Translations under genes and position numbers: made by a program
DNA from: Setophaga petechia
Lineage: Eukaryota > Chordata > Aves > Passeriformes > Parulidae
Direction of reading: 5' to 3'
Length of the DNA: 64,000 nucleotides
NCBI GenBank assembly: GCA_024362935.1
Contig: JANCRA010000030.1
Span: 6,182,096 to 6,246,095, forward strand
The notes under the pieces: model-generated
The model's input: the letters and a program-made list of their open reading frames with translations, nothing else
Database searches by the model: none
Told to the model about the DNA's origin: nothing
Shown here: piece after piece, positions 12,010 through 25,395 of the stretch
Position numbering within the stretch: position 1 is the stretch's first letter
Layout of the letters: every line of letters starts with the position of its first letter

Positions 12010-13858
12010 TAAAGATATTAGTCTCTAATATCTGGATTAATTCCTGAGGATGTTATTTCCATCCCCTTGCCACCTTCTTGACCAGACTGCACGTGATGGA
12101 GTCCTGTCACCTTCCCTGCTGCATTTTGCTCTCACATCCTCCTTCCCTTGGGTACCTTTCCTGCTGCTGTCCCCGTTTCCATGTGCTAATTTGACCCAGA
12201 GGCTGTGTAGGCAGGCTGGGATGCCTCTGGCTCTCCTGCTAGTCCTTCCTTGCCTGGTGCTGGTCAGTGTCCCTGTTTCTGGATGTGTTGGAGGGTTTGG
12301 CTTCCCCATTGTGCAGGGCACATCCACCCTGATGTCCCACCAGTGACCAGGATGAGCTCAAGCTGTGACTTGCCTTAGATCCTGGCCCCAGCTTGCCCAG
12401 GCCACGTGTAACAAGGACCTTGCTCTTCTTGCTCTTCTGCCTTTGGCACAGGGTCCAGTTATCCTACTTTTCCTTGTGACTAATTACCCTCTCCTCTGGC
12501 TGTGACCCATTCTGTGTTTCACCCTCCCTAAAAACTCAGCAATCCCACTTTTGGTTGATAGGAGAAATTGAAAACATTGGATTTAGACCCTTTCTTCTCA
12601 GAGAACATTTTGAGAGGCTGGAGGGACACTTTATTTCACAGGCACCACAGGAAAGGGACGTCCTGTCTGCAGGGGCTGACTGTGACGTGACACAGCTCAG
12701 CAATGCCAGGTTTTGGGGTTTTTTTCCCACAAGTTCATCCTTCAGAGGGGGTGGAGACTGACCTGGACTGGCTTGAAAAGCACAGTGGGAGCTGCCTTTT
12801 CTCCCCTGTGCCTTTGGAGGAGGCTGTCCCGGTGCTGTGACATCTCCTGGGGGGAGGCTGTGGTGGGAAGAGGCCAGAATAGCTCCAGCGTGATGCGGAG
12901 CCCACTGACATCAGCAGCTCCTGCAGGGGCTCCTCAGGGCTGGGGTCAGCCCCTCCTGGGAACAGAGGATCCATCCAAAAGGGCACGAGGATGAAATAGC
13001 AGGTGACTAACAGCAACCAGCACAGCTTCCAGATGTCTCTTGACCCAAGAGCCTCTGATGGGGTTGGGGCCTGAAAACTCTTGACTGCTTTGACTCCAAA
13101 ATATTTGAGATCCTTGCAAAGAGCTGGTGCCCCTTCTGGCTTAAAAACAAGGAAGGATTTCTCACCCTTCTGTTGCTATCTGAGGAGCACAAATGCAAAG
13201 CCACCTCGGGGTCATGTTCTAACTTTGTGGAGTGGTGGCTGGGAGAGCTCATCCCTGCATCACAACCCACACCTCCAGGTCTCCTGAGCTCCAGCGTGGT
13301 GCCCAGGGACAAGTTTGGGGTTCTGGAGTCTTGCATCCTTGCCTAGACACACTACTCCCACTGCCAAGACAGGAAATAGTTAATTGGTGTGAAGGACCAG
13401 TTCTGTAGGTCTGGCAATTCCCAAAGAGCTCCACTGCTCCCTCTGAAAGGACAGCACTGCCTGGTGGGACTGGCCAAGGTGCCCTCAGCCTCTCTTGCCA
13501 GAGCTTCTGCAGGAGGACTGGTGTCACCCCACAGAGCAGATCTCTGCTGTGAGGGTGGCCTTGGGCTGGTATTTAAGATTGCAGTCAGAAACTCTGAGTG
13601 TCTGAGTAGCTGCTGCCATGGTTTCTGCACTGCTGGTGGAGAAGGAGCCTGGCTGGGAGCCTGGGGCTGCTGGACCTCAACAGGTCCCAGGAAAAGTGGG
13701 GTCTTGTGTAGACAGGGAGGTCATGGCACCACTGCTGCATCTGGCATCCTTGGTCCCTCTTGCTGCTGCTTCCCTGTGGTTCAAATCCACCAGGACGTGG
13801 TGAAAAGCCCTGCTGTGAAAAGCCCTCCTGTTCAGGCACAGGTCAAAGGGAAGGGAAC

Positions 13859-13957
13859 CTCCTGGTGTTTCCCTGCTGGAAGGGGGAGTTGGGGCTGTCT
13901 GTGGCACCTCCTGGTGTTTCCCTGCTGGAAGGGGAAGTTGGGGCTGTCTGTGGCACC
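13859..13957. repeat. 49-bp direct duplication
   Basis: Two head-to-tail copies of a 49-bp block containing TGGTGTTTCCCTGCTGGAAG, differing by a single base in the G-run (GGGGGAGTT versus GGGGAAGTT). Confidence 0.9.
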
Positions 13958-15259
13958 CCTTCCGTGCCTCCCCGGGCTCTCCTCCTTTCCCCCGGCTGGC
14001 TGAGGGTTTGATCCATCAAGCAGAATTTCTGATGCAGTCTCTGGGCAGGCAGCCAGCCCATCATAGAGCACTTGTTTAGGATTTGCAATCAGGCTTCCAA
14101 GGCGAGGAGACAGGAGACTGCTGAAGGGGGACTGGGAGCCTGGCAGGAGCACCACTGCAGATGGAGGAGGAGCTCCCACCAGGGGCTTTGCCAGCACTCG
14201 TGGGGGCATTTCAGGTGAGGGGGTCTGACCCTGGGATGCCCCATCCATCCCCTCTGCAGATGCTGATTAACAACCCCAAGCAATGTTTTCCCTCCATGTT
14301 TGTCATCTGTGATGGAATTTATCGATTCCCCTTCTCACAGTAATCCTTTCCAGCAAATGCCAAACAGCCAGAGAAGCACACACAGCCTGTTAACTGAAAA
14401 GATGGGAGAAAGCAGATATCTGTGCCCACTGTGAAAATCCCTCTGCCAGGACATGTTTTCAGGAAGATTGTCTCAGCATCACCAGCCCTGGCTGAGCAAA
14501 AGTCAGGGAGAAACTCCACAACCCCTTGGCTAAATTGATAAAATCATAACTCAGGAAATCCCCCAGTTATAAAATTAATTTTATTTTTCTGCCATTGTTG
14601 GAACTTTTAGGGCTATTCAAGCTTTTCTCTGCAATCACAAGGGTTTCCTGAAAACAAGGGTGCTTAGAAAGTAATTTGAACTTTGCAGTCGGGCTTGCAG
14701 GGGGAAAGTAGTTATAAAACTTTCAGTAAAATGCCCAGATCTGCTTCAGAACCAGACAGAAATTCCATTAAAACCTGGGGGCAGCAGTACCTCGGTTTCT
14801 GGTTCTGATCCATCTGGTGAGGATGTGGATCCAAATTTAGTGATTCATTGACTGCAAAGCCAGCAAAGAACATTTGGATCATCGATCTAACCCACGGCAA
14901 AATACAGGCTGTAGCACATCCCTTAATTTATTCCTGTTCAATTTGTTAAGGGAAAAAACCCAAACACTCAATCTGATGTGCAGTTACAAGTGAGGGTGAA
15001 CTTGTCAGAGCCATTTCTGTATTACTGCAGTGGTTGGGATTCTCACAAGTGCTTTTGGTTGGACTCTTCCCTCCATTGCGTCTCCATACCCTCCTCTCTC
15101 CAGCTGAGCAGCTCTTCCAGCCAGCATCTCTTCTGCCTTTCAGTATTTTGGATAGTGCTCAAGTAATTTCTTCACCTCCTATTTATTAAGCTAAACAGAT
15201 TGATCTCGTTAAACTGATGGTCATTGCAGATCCAGGCACCTTTCTCACTGCAGAGGGGG

Positions 15260-15310
15260 TGGAATGTGGTCACTGGGGATGGAATGTGGTCACTGGGGAT
15301 GGAATATGGT
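15260..15310. repeat. 20-bp tandem repeat, 2.5 copies
   Basis: The unit GGAATGTGGTCACTGGGGAT is repeated at 15261 and 15281, with a partial third copy at 15301. Confidence 0.9.
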
Positions 15311-15836
15311 TGCCCACCCAAAGTGGTCACTCCACTGAGGCCCCTCTTTTGTGTTTACAGCCAAACCCCTGCTGTGTTTAGTTGTTTGCCATCCAGCTGG
15401 GTGCCTTTGCTGTTGGGAGGGTGCTTGGGTCATCCTTGCTCATAAAATTGTGTTTGTGCTCAGTTTGAAGTACCAGGAGCTGGTTCTGCTCTCTGGAACA
15501 GGCACCCAGGCTAGGAGAACAGAATCTTCTCTTTGCTTGCTGTCTCAGTGACACTGGTCCTGGTGCTCAGCCATCTCAGCTGGCTCTGCATCCCCTCAGA
15601 GGGCAGGATGGCTCTTTGGAGCTGTCACTGAGCATTTATCCCATTAAATACAGCACTGCCTCAGGCTGTGGGTGTGTCATGGAGCAGTGTCAGGCTGGGG
15701 ATGGGTGAATGCCACAGGAGGAGGAAAGGAGGGAGCCCAGGGCAGCTTCTCCATTCCTGGAGGTCAGCAGGGAGGAAGTTCTTGCTCTGTCTGTCCAGCC
15801 TTCTTCCTGAATACTGGCATAGCTTTACTCTGACCA

Positions 15837-15874
15837 GGAGCCAAGCCATGACATTCTGGAGCCAAGCCATGACA
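15837..15874. repeat. short direct duplication
   Basis: GAGCCAAGCCATGACATTCT-like sequence occurs twice in tandem (period about 22 bp). Confidence 0.8.
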
Positions 15875-17604
15875 TCCCTGCAGACCCCCTAAGAAAGAAA
15901 AGTATAAATCCATATATATGGTCAGAACTCTGTGGTCCCATCCTGGCAGCTTCCAAGCAAGACCAGATTTGTAAGAAATTGGTGGATTAGGAAGGAGAGA
16001 GAGAAAGAAATGCCTTCCCCAAGCCCCTCGAGACCCCAGTGACCCTGGTCTAACAATACAGAAGTGCTTCAGGTATTGTCCTGCTTCCCTTTGGAGGATG
16101 AAAAATCCAGACATTGCAGCCTGGTGCTGGTAAAGGTCACGGGGTAGATGAGATGCCCAGGCAGTGCAGAGGAGCTGATCCTGTCAGCTGAGCCTCAGGG
16201 CAGCCCAGACCCAGCAGAGAGGCCGGGGAGCTGCAGATGGATCAGTCTGAATCCAGCAGAGCTGCTCAGCCCAGAGCCCCAGAGATGGTTTGGGGCCAGA
16301 TGTGTCTATTTTTTCCCCTTTCATTCTTGCACTGTGAGAGGAGGGATTTCCTGAGCTGGGCTCATTCCATCAGGGATGGGCAGAGCAGCTCAGGAGCTGG
16401 TGCCCTGCAGAACCATCCATCCCTCCTTGGGCAGCCTGGCACATGGAGGGGGCTCAGCTGCTGTCCCACTCCCCTCCCAGCCCTGCCAGTGCCCACCAAG
16501 CTCTCACTGAGCCAGCAGCACATCTGCCCAGTGAGCTGGAAACATTTCAATGCCAAATAACCAACAGGAGTGACCCATGGAAGGCGCCAGGCAGAGGGAA
16601 CAGCACAGATGCCCCTGCATCCAGCATTTAGACACAGGTCCAGCCTGGCATTAAACATTCCTCTTCATCACTCCAGACTGCTAATCTGCCTCTGTTCTGC
16701 CCAGATACAGCAGCTGAAGTCCGTGGTCTTTGGTGGGTGCTGTGCTCAGCCTTCATCCCCTCACAGCTGATGAGCTCAGGCATCTCTGAGCAGCCAGCAA
16801 TGCCCAGCTCTGCCTGCTTCCCTGCCCCCTTCCTGCCTGCAGGAATGTGTCCTGCTGCCTGCAGTGTCCCCTTGGATAGAGGACAGGCAGGGACAGCCTG
16901 GGACTCGTCTGACTGTGGCTGGAGCAGGCGCTGGGGTGTTTCCAGGGGCCTCCATCACAGCCGTGCTCTGATCAGCCCCTCGGGGATTTGCTCAGGTCCT
17001 GGCCGGCTGCAGGGGATGCTGTGAGCCCTGCAGGCAGCAGAGTGCAGCCCTTGGGGAATGTGCAGAGAGCTGGAATCCACCCCAGCAGAGCAGCAGCGAA
17101 ACCGAGCCTGAATGCAGAGCAAAAGAGAAAAGAAGTGCGAGGGTTGTTGAATGGGAAGAAGGGGAATAAACATGGGAAATGAGTCATTCTTCTGTCTGTC
17201 ACTCCGGGAACGACTTCCCATTGCCCCTGCCTGCAGCTCGGAGGGGACAGTGGCTGCTCCGCCCGGGCAGAGCTCCCAGGGATGGGTGAGTGTGTTTGCC
17301 TCGAACACGCCTTGACAGGAGCAGCGGCTGCGGAGAGCAAGGTGGGGGAGCGAGGTGAGCTGCGAGGAGCAGCAGGCAGGGAGAGCCCTTAGGAAATCCT
17401 GCTCCGGGTCAGGATTGGTGCAGGATGGGGTGGGAAAGAGGGGAATCAGACGGAGTCTCCTTTTTTCCTCCACTTTGAGGAAACCTCCACGCTTTAACCT
17501 GGAACAGAGAACCATTTCCATGTGTACAGGGATGCTGGCAGAGGTACCTGGTCTGGGTCCACACTGGGAGGTGTGGTGGTTGGAGACCCTCTGAGCATCA
17601 CAGC

Positions 17605-17649
17605 ATCAGACCTTTTCATTTTAAATTTTTAAATTTTAAAAGGTCTGAT
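17605..17649. repeat. AT-rich perfect inverted repeat
   Basis: Arms ATCAGACCTTTT (17605-17616) and AAAAGGTCTGAT (17638-17649) are exact reverse complements over 12 bp. They flank a 21-bp A/T spacer that is itself partly self-complementary. Further AT-rich runs follow to about 17695. Confidence 0.9.
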
Positions 17650-20339
17650 TTTAAAAAAATTTAAAATTTTTAAAAATGTTAATTTTTTTTTTGCCAGTTT
17701 GCCTAACTGCACTGAGGCCATCAAGCAGCCCAGCCTTTGTGCCTGTGCCATGCTGCTGGTCCTCAGCCCAAGGCACTTTTCTTCCTCCAGCTCATCCCAT
17801 GCAGTGCTGTAGGTGTGGCTCTGGGGTGTGCTGGTGGTTCCTGTGCTGCTGCCATGGGGTACAGGAGCATTTCAAGCTGTCAGAGCCCTTCTGGTGATGA
17901 GCCATCCTCAGGGCTGCTCAGCTCCTTTTCCCCAACAGCACTGTTCCCTTTTCACTGTGCTCCCCCTCTTGCCTGCATCTCTCCCCAGCTTGTGCAGCCC
18001 CACTCAGTATTTGATGCTGAGTACAAATTTCCCAGCTCCCAGGGCACAGTGTTTCCAAGGGGAGAACTCCAGGCAGCCTGTGTTTGCACTCAGGGCTGCT
18101 TCTAATCATCTAGAATATAGCAAATCTATTTTTAGTTGTTGTGGGGTTTTATTTTAATTAATTGCACAATTCTGCTTTCCACCATTTTATCACCTCCCCA
18201 TGACCACTTACCCCACACTGGTGCTTGTTCAGCCAAAAAATAACCCACCCCAAATAGCAAAATGCCTGATTCACTGGCTCTTCAGTGTGTCATGTTTTTT
18301 GTCAGCTCTTGCACCCAATAGTGCCACATTTGGGGAGCAAAATGGAATGGAGGGGTTCATTTCCAGAGTGGACCTCTTCCAGGTGCTGCTGATTCCACTG
18401 GAGAGAGGGTGAAGACTCTCTTGAAACCTGCATCTTCCATTAATGTCAAGGAGATCAGGCTGCAAACAGCTCATTTTCCAGGTCAGGGAGCCCAATGCCT
18501 GCAGGAGATTTGGGAAGTTCAGAAGGAGTAGGAGGGGGCACGTAAGTAAAAAGAAAAAAATTATGAATTCTAATTATGGAGCTAAAGAAACTGTTTCCTG
18601 GGAGTGGTGGCATTTGTCCAGAGTTCAGCACTGAGTGAGGGTGGGTAATTGGGCAGCACAGCACCTTCCAAGCCAGTCTTGGCCCTAACCTGGCCCCAGC
18701 AGCTGCAGTGGGGAGCACAGGCCACCTCCAGCACGCTGCCTTTGAGGCCCAGACCATGAGTTGTCCCCAGCTTGGCTCTGCTCTGTGCACATCTTGTCTG
18801 AGGCACATCTGCTCCCACACTGGGAGCCTCCTGAGCTCGTGTAATGAGCTCACTCTTCATTCCTGGGCATTCACCTCCCTGTTGTCCCCTCCCCATGTGC
18901 TCAGCCGTGGTTCTGGGAGGTGAGTCCAGCCTGTGAGTGTTTCTGATGCTGAGCTCACGGGCTGGGCTCTGGAGAGCAGCCCTGTCTCATGCAGGCAGCC
19001 CCATGTGTGTGGGGTCACGTGGATCTGGGCTGCAGGAGCAGATGAGGCCAAGGGCTTTTTTGGCTTTCTCCTCTTTTCCTCCCCCCCTGCCCCTAGAACT
19101 GCACCCAGGTTGTTTTTCAGCTGTGGTTTTGATAACATGTTTATATAAACACCCCAGCTGGAATCTGCCTCCCTCCCTGGAGACTCTGCCTGGCTCCAAC
19201 CTGGAGCAGACCATGTCCCCAAGGGGGCTCACACCATCCTCAGCCTCCTCCAGCCTGAGGGGACAGCAGCAGAGATGCCACCCTGGGGACAGAAAGGACC
19301 TTATGGTGACAGGGGACATCCAACTGCTTTGATTCCTTTTAAATTCAAGCTCTGGGGTTTGGTTTGGTTGTGCTGCTGATGGTTCAGGTTTGTCCTTGTG
19401 CCCAGCCTGCACAGGGCTCCTCTCTGCTCACCTCTCTAACATTTGGTGGTAGGAGCAAGGCAGATAATTGTTTTCTTTTCCTTATTAATAGATATAAAAT
19501 GCCTGCCCAGGGGGCTCACTTTCAGCTCATTTACTGTGCATCTGATGCCAGATGTTGGCTTTTTACAATACCAAGGTGATCTCTGATGCTAAATTTGTCA
19601 CAGGCAAGACAAGGCTTGCTCTTTGGTTTTGTGTTTTAAGGAAATTGTAGATGTTAATGTAGGATTTGGGGACATGGTGGTTTTGTGTTGGAAATCTGAA
19701 GGATTTTTTCCCTTAACACCAGGTCAACAGGGAAATTCCTGATCTTTTTCAGAAAAACGTGAAAGGAGCAAGAATGGGCAAGAGCTAATCCTTCCTTTAG
19801 TCCCAAACACAGCACTACCTGGATTTTACATCCAGTGATGCCTCTGGTTTAAATCCAGTGCTACCTGGCTCTGGGGGGAAAGGCACAATGAAAAAAATGC
19901 TTCACATGAAAATTTCTTGCTCCTCTCATCTCAGCCTCAGTCAGGGGGCACTCTGCCATCCCTGCTGTGCTTTTGACAGCCCCAGGGTCCCCAGAGAGCA
20001 GCCAGTGCAGGCTGCAGGCTCCTTTCCACGGGCTCTCCTGGGGCTGTGTTTGCTCCAGCCTCCAGCCAGGGCAGCCTGGAGGATTGCAGGGCTCTGTGAG
20101 GCACCAGGGAAGGACAGAGCCAAGGTGGTGCTGCTGATTTGCAGGTGCAGGGCTCAGGGGCTTGGAGCTCAACAGCAGGAACAGTCCCCAGTGCAGACAC
20201 CCACCTGCAGCTGGAGCACCCGGTACAGTTAACCCCTTAGTGCCCACCCAAGGAGGGAGGATTTGATGTGCCTTAAGGGGAGCAAGGAAGGAAGCCAAGG
20301 TCTGAGTGGGAATGTGGGTCATGGGATTGGGAGGGAATA

Positions 20340-21245
20340 GGGCTGGGGATGGAGCTGCTGGGCACTGCCTGTGGCTGCTCCTGAAGGATGGGGCTGCTGG
20401 GACTGGCACTGCCTGTGGCTGCTCCTGAAGGATGGGGCTGCTGGGACTGGCACTGCCTGTGGCTGCTCCTGAAGGATGGGGCTGCTGGGACTGGCACTCT
20501 CTGTGGCTGCTCCTGAAGGATGGGGCTGCTGGGCACGGGCACTGGCACTGCCTGTGGCTGCCCCTGAAGAATGGGGCTGCTGGGCACTGGCACTATCTGT
20601 GGCTGTCCCTGAAGGATGGGGCTGCTGGGCACTGGCACTGCCTGTGGCTGCGCCTGAAGGATGGGGCTGCTGGGACTGGCACTGCCTGTGGCTGTTCCTG
20701 AAGGATGGGGCTGCTGGGACTGGCACTGCCTGTGGCTGCTCCTGAAGGATGGGGCTGCTGGGACTGGCACTGCCTGTGGCTGCTCCTGAAGGATGGGGCT
20801 GCTGGGACTGGCACTGCCTGTGGCTGCTCCTGAAGGATGGGGCTGCTGGGACTGGCACTGCCTGTGGCTGCTCCTGAAGGATGGGGCTGCTGGGACTGGC
20901 ACTATCTGTGGCTGCTCCTGAAGGATGGGGCTGCTGGGCACGGGCACTGGCACTGCCTGTGGCTGCCCCTGAAGAATGGGGCTGCTGGGCACTGGCACTA
21001 TCTGTGGCTGTCCCTGAAGGATGGGGCTGCTGGGCACTGGCACTGCCTGTGGCTGCGCCTGAAGGATGGGGCTGCTGGGACTGGCACTGCCTGTGGCTGC
21101 TCCTGAAGGATGGGGCTGCTGGGACTGGCACTGCCTGTGGCTGCTCCTGAAGGATGGGGCTGCTGGGACTGGCACTGCCTGTGGCTGCTCCTGAAGGATG
21201 GGGCTGCTGGGACTGGCACTGCCTGTGGCTGCCCCTGAAGGATGG
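20340..21245. repeat. 44-bp minisatellite with a 405-bp higher-order repeat
   Basis: The basic unit is 44 bp (GGCACTGCCTGTGGCTGCTC, then CTGAAGGATGGGGCTGCTGGGACT). Variant units carrying an extra GGCACGG or a single extra C occur in the same order in two places 405 bp apart; for example, the block at 20530-20660 recurs at 20935-21065. The arithmetic fits nine units per higher-order block: 9 x 44 plus 9 extra bases. Both strands lack stop codons in the unit, so long open frames run through it, including a minus-strand frame at 20273-21634. These are read as repeat artefacts. Confidence 0.95.
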
Positions 21246-21295
21246 GCCCTTGGCAGCAGCACTGCCTGCTGATTCACCCTGCCAGTGCTGGCAGC

Positions 21296-21580
21296 AGCAG
21301 GAGAGGGAAGGAGAACAGCAGAGATCCAGCACTGGGAAAGGGGAACAGCAGACATCCAGCACTGGGAAGGGGAACAGCAGAGATCCAGCACTGGGAAGGG
21401 GAAGAGCAGACACTGGGAAGGGGAACAGCAGAGATCCAGCACTGGGAAGGGGAACAGCAGAGACCCAGCACTGGGAAAGGGGAAGAGCAGAGATCCAGTG
21501 CTAAAAGAGGAATAGCAGGGCCCCAGCACTGGGAAGGAGAACAGCAGACACTGGGAAGGAGAACAGCAGAGACCCCAGGG
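21296..21580. repeat. 29-bp-class minisatellite adjoining the 44-bp array
   Basis: Irregular tandem copies of GGGGAACAGCAGAGATCCAG followed by CACTGGGAA. The period is about 29-30 bp, with shorter deleted variants (AACAGCAGACACTGGGAAGG). The array starts about 50 bp after the 44-bp array ends. Confidence 0.9.
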
Positions 21581-22650
21581 CAGTGGGACCCCCCACGCCT
21601 CAGGGGCCAGGGCTGGCTGCTGGGGCTGTTTCATAAAGAAATCTCCATGAAAGGAACGGAAAGTGCAAGGGGAAGTGACAGAAAAAGCACCAGACGAGGG
21701 ATTTTCTGTGGTTTTTTTTTTCTTTTAACGGCAAATTAACCCCTGGTTTTAATGCTGTCATGCTTTCCCATCCTGAAATGTGGGCAAACGAGGCTTTTTG
21801 CTTTCTGTGCATCATTTGACGAAAATCAAAGCTAGCAGTACTGAAGGCCCATTTTATTCATCTTCTGAATGAAAGGATTATTAGAACTGCTCTTTGGCTT
21901 GTTCTCCATGCCCTGAACACCTCCATGCACACATGCCTGCATCCCTCCAGTTGCCCTGACATCACCTTTGACCGTAAAAAAATATTGCCAGTGCAAAATA
22001 CTGACAGGCAATGGTGAGCAGCACACATTGCTAATGCACATGGCTCTGGTGCTGCTGATCCATGGGCAGGTTTGGTGGGGAATGGTCTCTAGGGAATTTA
22101 TAATTTATTGAACACTGTGGAGGAGACACTGGGGTGTCTCTGTTGGGTTGCCCAGACTCGTTCTGGAGCCCTGGCTTGGCTTCTCAGCAATGCAATTGGT
22201 GCTGACTTCAGCAGAGCAGCTTGGGCCAGAGCCTTCTCTTGGCAGCCCTGGTGCATCATCTCTCTGATGCTTCTGGGTTCCCAAGAATTTGATGAGTCTG
22301 GGTTCCCGAGGGAGCATCGTGGAGCTTCAGTTTCACACAGTTCTCGTCCAGGGTGAGATGGGGCTGGTGGGAAATGCAGCTGATGAGCTCTGAAAATCCT
22401 CTCTTGAAGCACTTTGCTGGATCAGTGCTGTCTAGGGGTCACTGAATGGGGTGGGGAGTTGGGCTGGGGTGATTTAGGAAGCCCAGCATGAGCAGAGCCC
22501 TGTGTAGCAGGGCAGCCCTGTGATGGTCAGCCAGGCCTGGGCTCACAGCGTTTGACCTTAACAGGGAGCCGGGGTGAGTGGCTGCTCCAGGGCTCCACAG
22601 CCTGTCTGAATTCCCTCTCTCCCTCCCTTTCTCCCCACAGCCAGCCTGTC

Positions 22651-22668
22651 AAAAAAAAAAAAAAAAAA
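22651..22668. repeat. poly(A) run
   Basis: Eighteen consecutive A residues in the PLPP7 intron. No transposon body was recognised beside it. Confidence 0.9.
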
Positions 22669-24473
22669 TCAGCAAATTGCAGACAACCACTCTGCTGAGT
22701 GTGGGGGTCTTGGTGGGCTGCAGACCTTGGCCTGCTCTCTCCCTGCCTGCTGGTCACATCCAGCAGGAGCTGGGCAGTGCCTGGTTGTCCTTGTCCTCCC
22801 AAACCCTCTGGTGTGACTGGTCTCCTTGCAGCCCCTTGCCAGCTGCAGCCTCAACACCTTTGTTCAGGTGCCACTCACGAACCTTTGCTCTGTATCAATC
22901 TTCTGCTTTTTGTGTCTGTCCTGGATTCCTGCTGCTGTCCATGCCAGGGAAGAGCTGGTACCCAGATCTTTTCCTCTGCTCTGTCTGCCCTCCACAGCTC
23001 TGAGACCCCAGGGCATGCATGACCCATTGGGCAGAAGGTTCAGGGAGGTCCTGCTGTCCCACTTCCCCTTGCAAGATGCCTGCAGATGAGGGAGAAAAGC
23101 AGTTTCCCATAGGCAGAGGATTTTGCCAGGATAAATACCAGCCCCTTCCCAAAGCAGTGCTGGAGCTGGGGGTGGCACAGGGGGAAGGTGGGTGAGCAGA
23201 GCTGCTGTGACAGCTCCTCACTTCCAGCTCCTGCCAGGTGCTGAGCAGGCAGGTGGAGCTGCCTCCCATGTGCCATCTCATTTCCCATCCCCACAACCAC
23301 CACACTCCCATCCCTGCTCCTGAGTCCCTGTCAGCTCTCAAGGAATGGTCTTTACCAGGGTCTGGGAGCCAAACAAGTGCCCCTGGCATTCCTGCTGAGG
23401 GAGCAGGCTGTGCTGGTGATGGCAGATACGTCCTTGTCATTGCTGCAGGGAGCTGAAATCAGCTCTCTGACTAATTAGGAGGGTTGGGGAAAAGCAGATG
23501 AGGGGATTAAAGAGAAATAAAATTGATGCTAGGAAATAGAAATGACAGTACCTGTCGGCTGGGACGAAGCGGGTGGGCTGAGGAGGAGGGGGATGTAGAC
23601 AAGTGCTGATGGGTTTCACTCCTGAAGCTGTTAAGGAAGAATGTTGGTTTGGTGTAGAGAGCTGCAGCTGCAGGTGCCTGTGCCATCACAAGCCTGGGTT
23701 TGCTGGGGTGGGAGGTGTGGAACCCCCAGTGCATTTGCACAGGGAAGGGGCTGTGTGGGGTGACTTGCAGGCAGAAAGTCACAGGGAGGAAGAGGTGAGC
23801 CGAAACAAGAAATGGCTTGTGGGTGTTTGGTGCTTTGGCAGAGGAAGAAGGATGGGTGGGGGATGTCTAGGAGGATGTCACCCACCCTCCAACACGCTGT
23901 GGTGCTGTTTCTAACACAGGAGCCCATTTTTCTTTATTGTTCCCCTTGGCTCACTGGCTCCTAACGCTCTTTTCTTAGTGAAATCTGTCAGCCTGGTGAG
24001 AAATCTGTCAGCATAGTGTGATCCCCTGGCTGCTCTGGGCAGGAGGAGGTAGTGGGCTTGAGAGAGGACAAGGGACAACCCTAGAAAGTGCTGTGGGGCA
24101 TTTCTCCTCCAGCAGATTGCTCACTGCAGCCTGGTCAGCCTGGCAGGGACCTTGCTGCACGAGGTTTCTAAAGCACAAGGTGGAGACAGCAACAGGAACA
24201 CCCAGAGTGGTGGTTTGAGGGCCAAAAAGAGTTTCAATTTTAGCTTTGCCAGTTGCTCTCTTCCTGCCCAGGTGGATCACTCGCCTCTGTGGTTTGGGGT
24301 TCTCTTCTGTCAGATGGTGACAGTGGTATTTGCCTCCTCTGTGGGCAAACTGGCAGGGTTGATCAACATTTGGGTGGTGACCTGAGGATGGGGAAGCTGT
24401 GTACAGCTGCACCATGGACATCTGACCAGAACCAAACACAAATTTTTATTTAAAGACAACGACAACCCTTTAA

Positions 24474-24908
<435 letters not shown>

Positions 24909-25395
24909 ACGTGGAGGACTTGGAAGCTAGAAGATACTTTGAGAGCCCCCCCCACTCCTCCCAGTATTTTCTACGTGTTGTTTGTTGGAAGCTGTTGTAA
25001 CTTCCATGAGTAGTGGTGTTTTTTAATGTCGCTTCCCCACCTTAAAAAAAGAAAATGTTTCTTGTAATGGATTGGGTTTTAGAAATCAAGGGCCTTACCT
25101 GTGTTTTGGCCATGTTCTCAAGCTGTGTTTGGACAGCAGCCTAATTAAGCTTTACAGGTGAGAGAAATGAGTTCCATGTCTGCCTTCTTTAGGTGGTTCA
25201 CATTGGCACCTTGGTATGTCCTCAGGATGGGCAGTGCCTGAGAGCTTCCTGAGAACACATTTGTGAACTTTTTAGAGGATAAATTATTTTGGCCACAGTG
25301 CTTTTTTCTTTTTGTAAGCCCAGCAGTTGTGTCTTGTACAGAGTCAGGACACTGCTGGTGCTTAACAGATAATAAATAATCATAAAAATCCTGCC
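24909..25395 (+). other. PLPP7: PLPP7 3' UTR
   Basis: Follows the TGA at 24908 and contains AT-rich sequence up to a canonical AATAAA. The cleavage point near 25390-25395 is an estimate. Confidence 0.6.
25371..25376 (+). terminator. PLPP7: poly(A) signal AATAAA of PLPP7
   Basis: AATAAA at 25371-25376, followed within 20-60 bp by G/T-rich sequence (GGTTTGGTTC, GTGTGGCTTTG). It is the first canonical hexamer after the stop codon. Confidence 0.6.

Noticed and set aside
20273..21634. 453-codon minus-strand open frame with an ATG, rich in repeats such as PSSPILQEQPQAVPVP
   Set aside because: It runs through the 44-bp and 29-bp arrays. The repeat unit lacks stop codons and 44 is not a multiple of three, so all frames stay open. 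It lies in a PLPP7 intron on the opposite strand with no known homologue.
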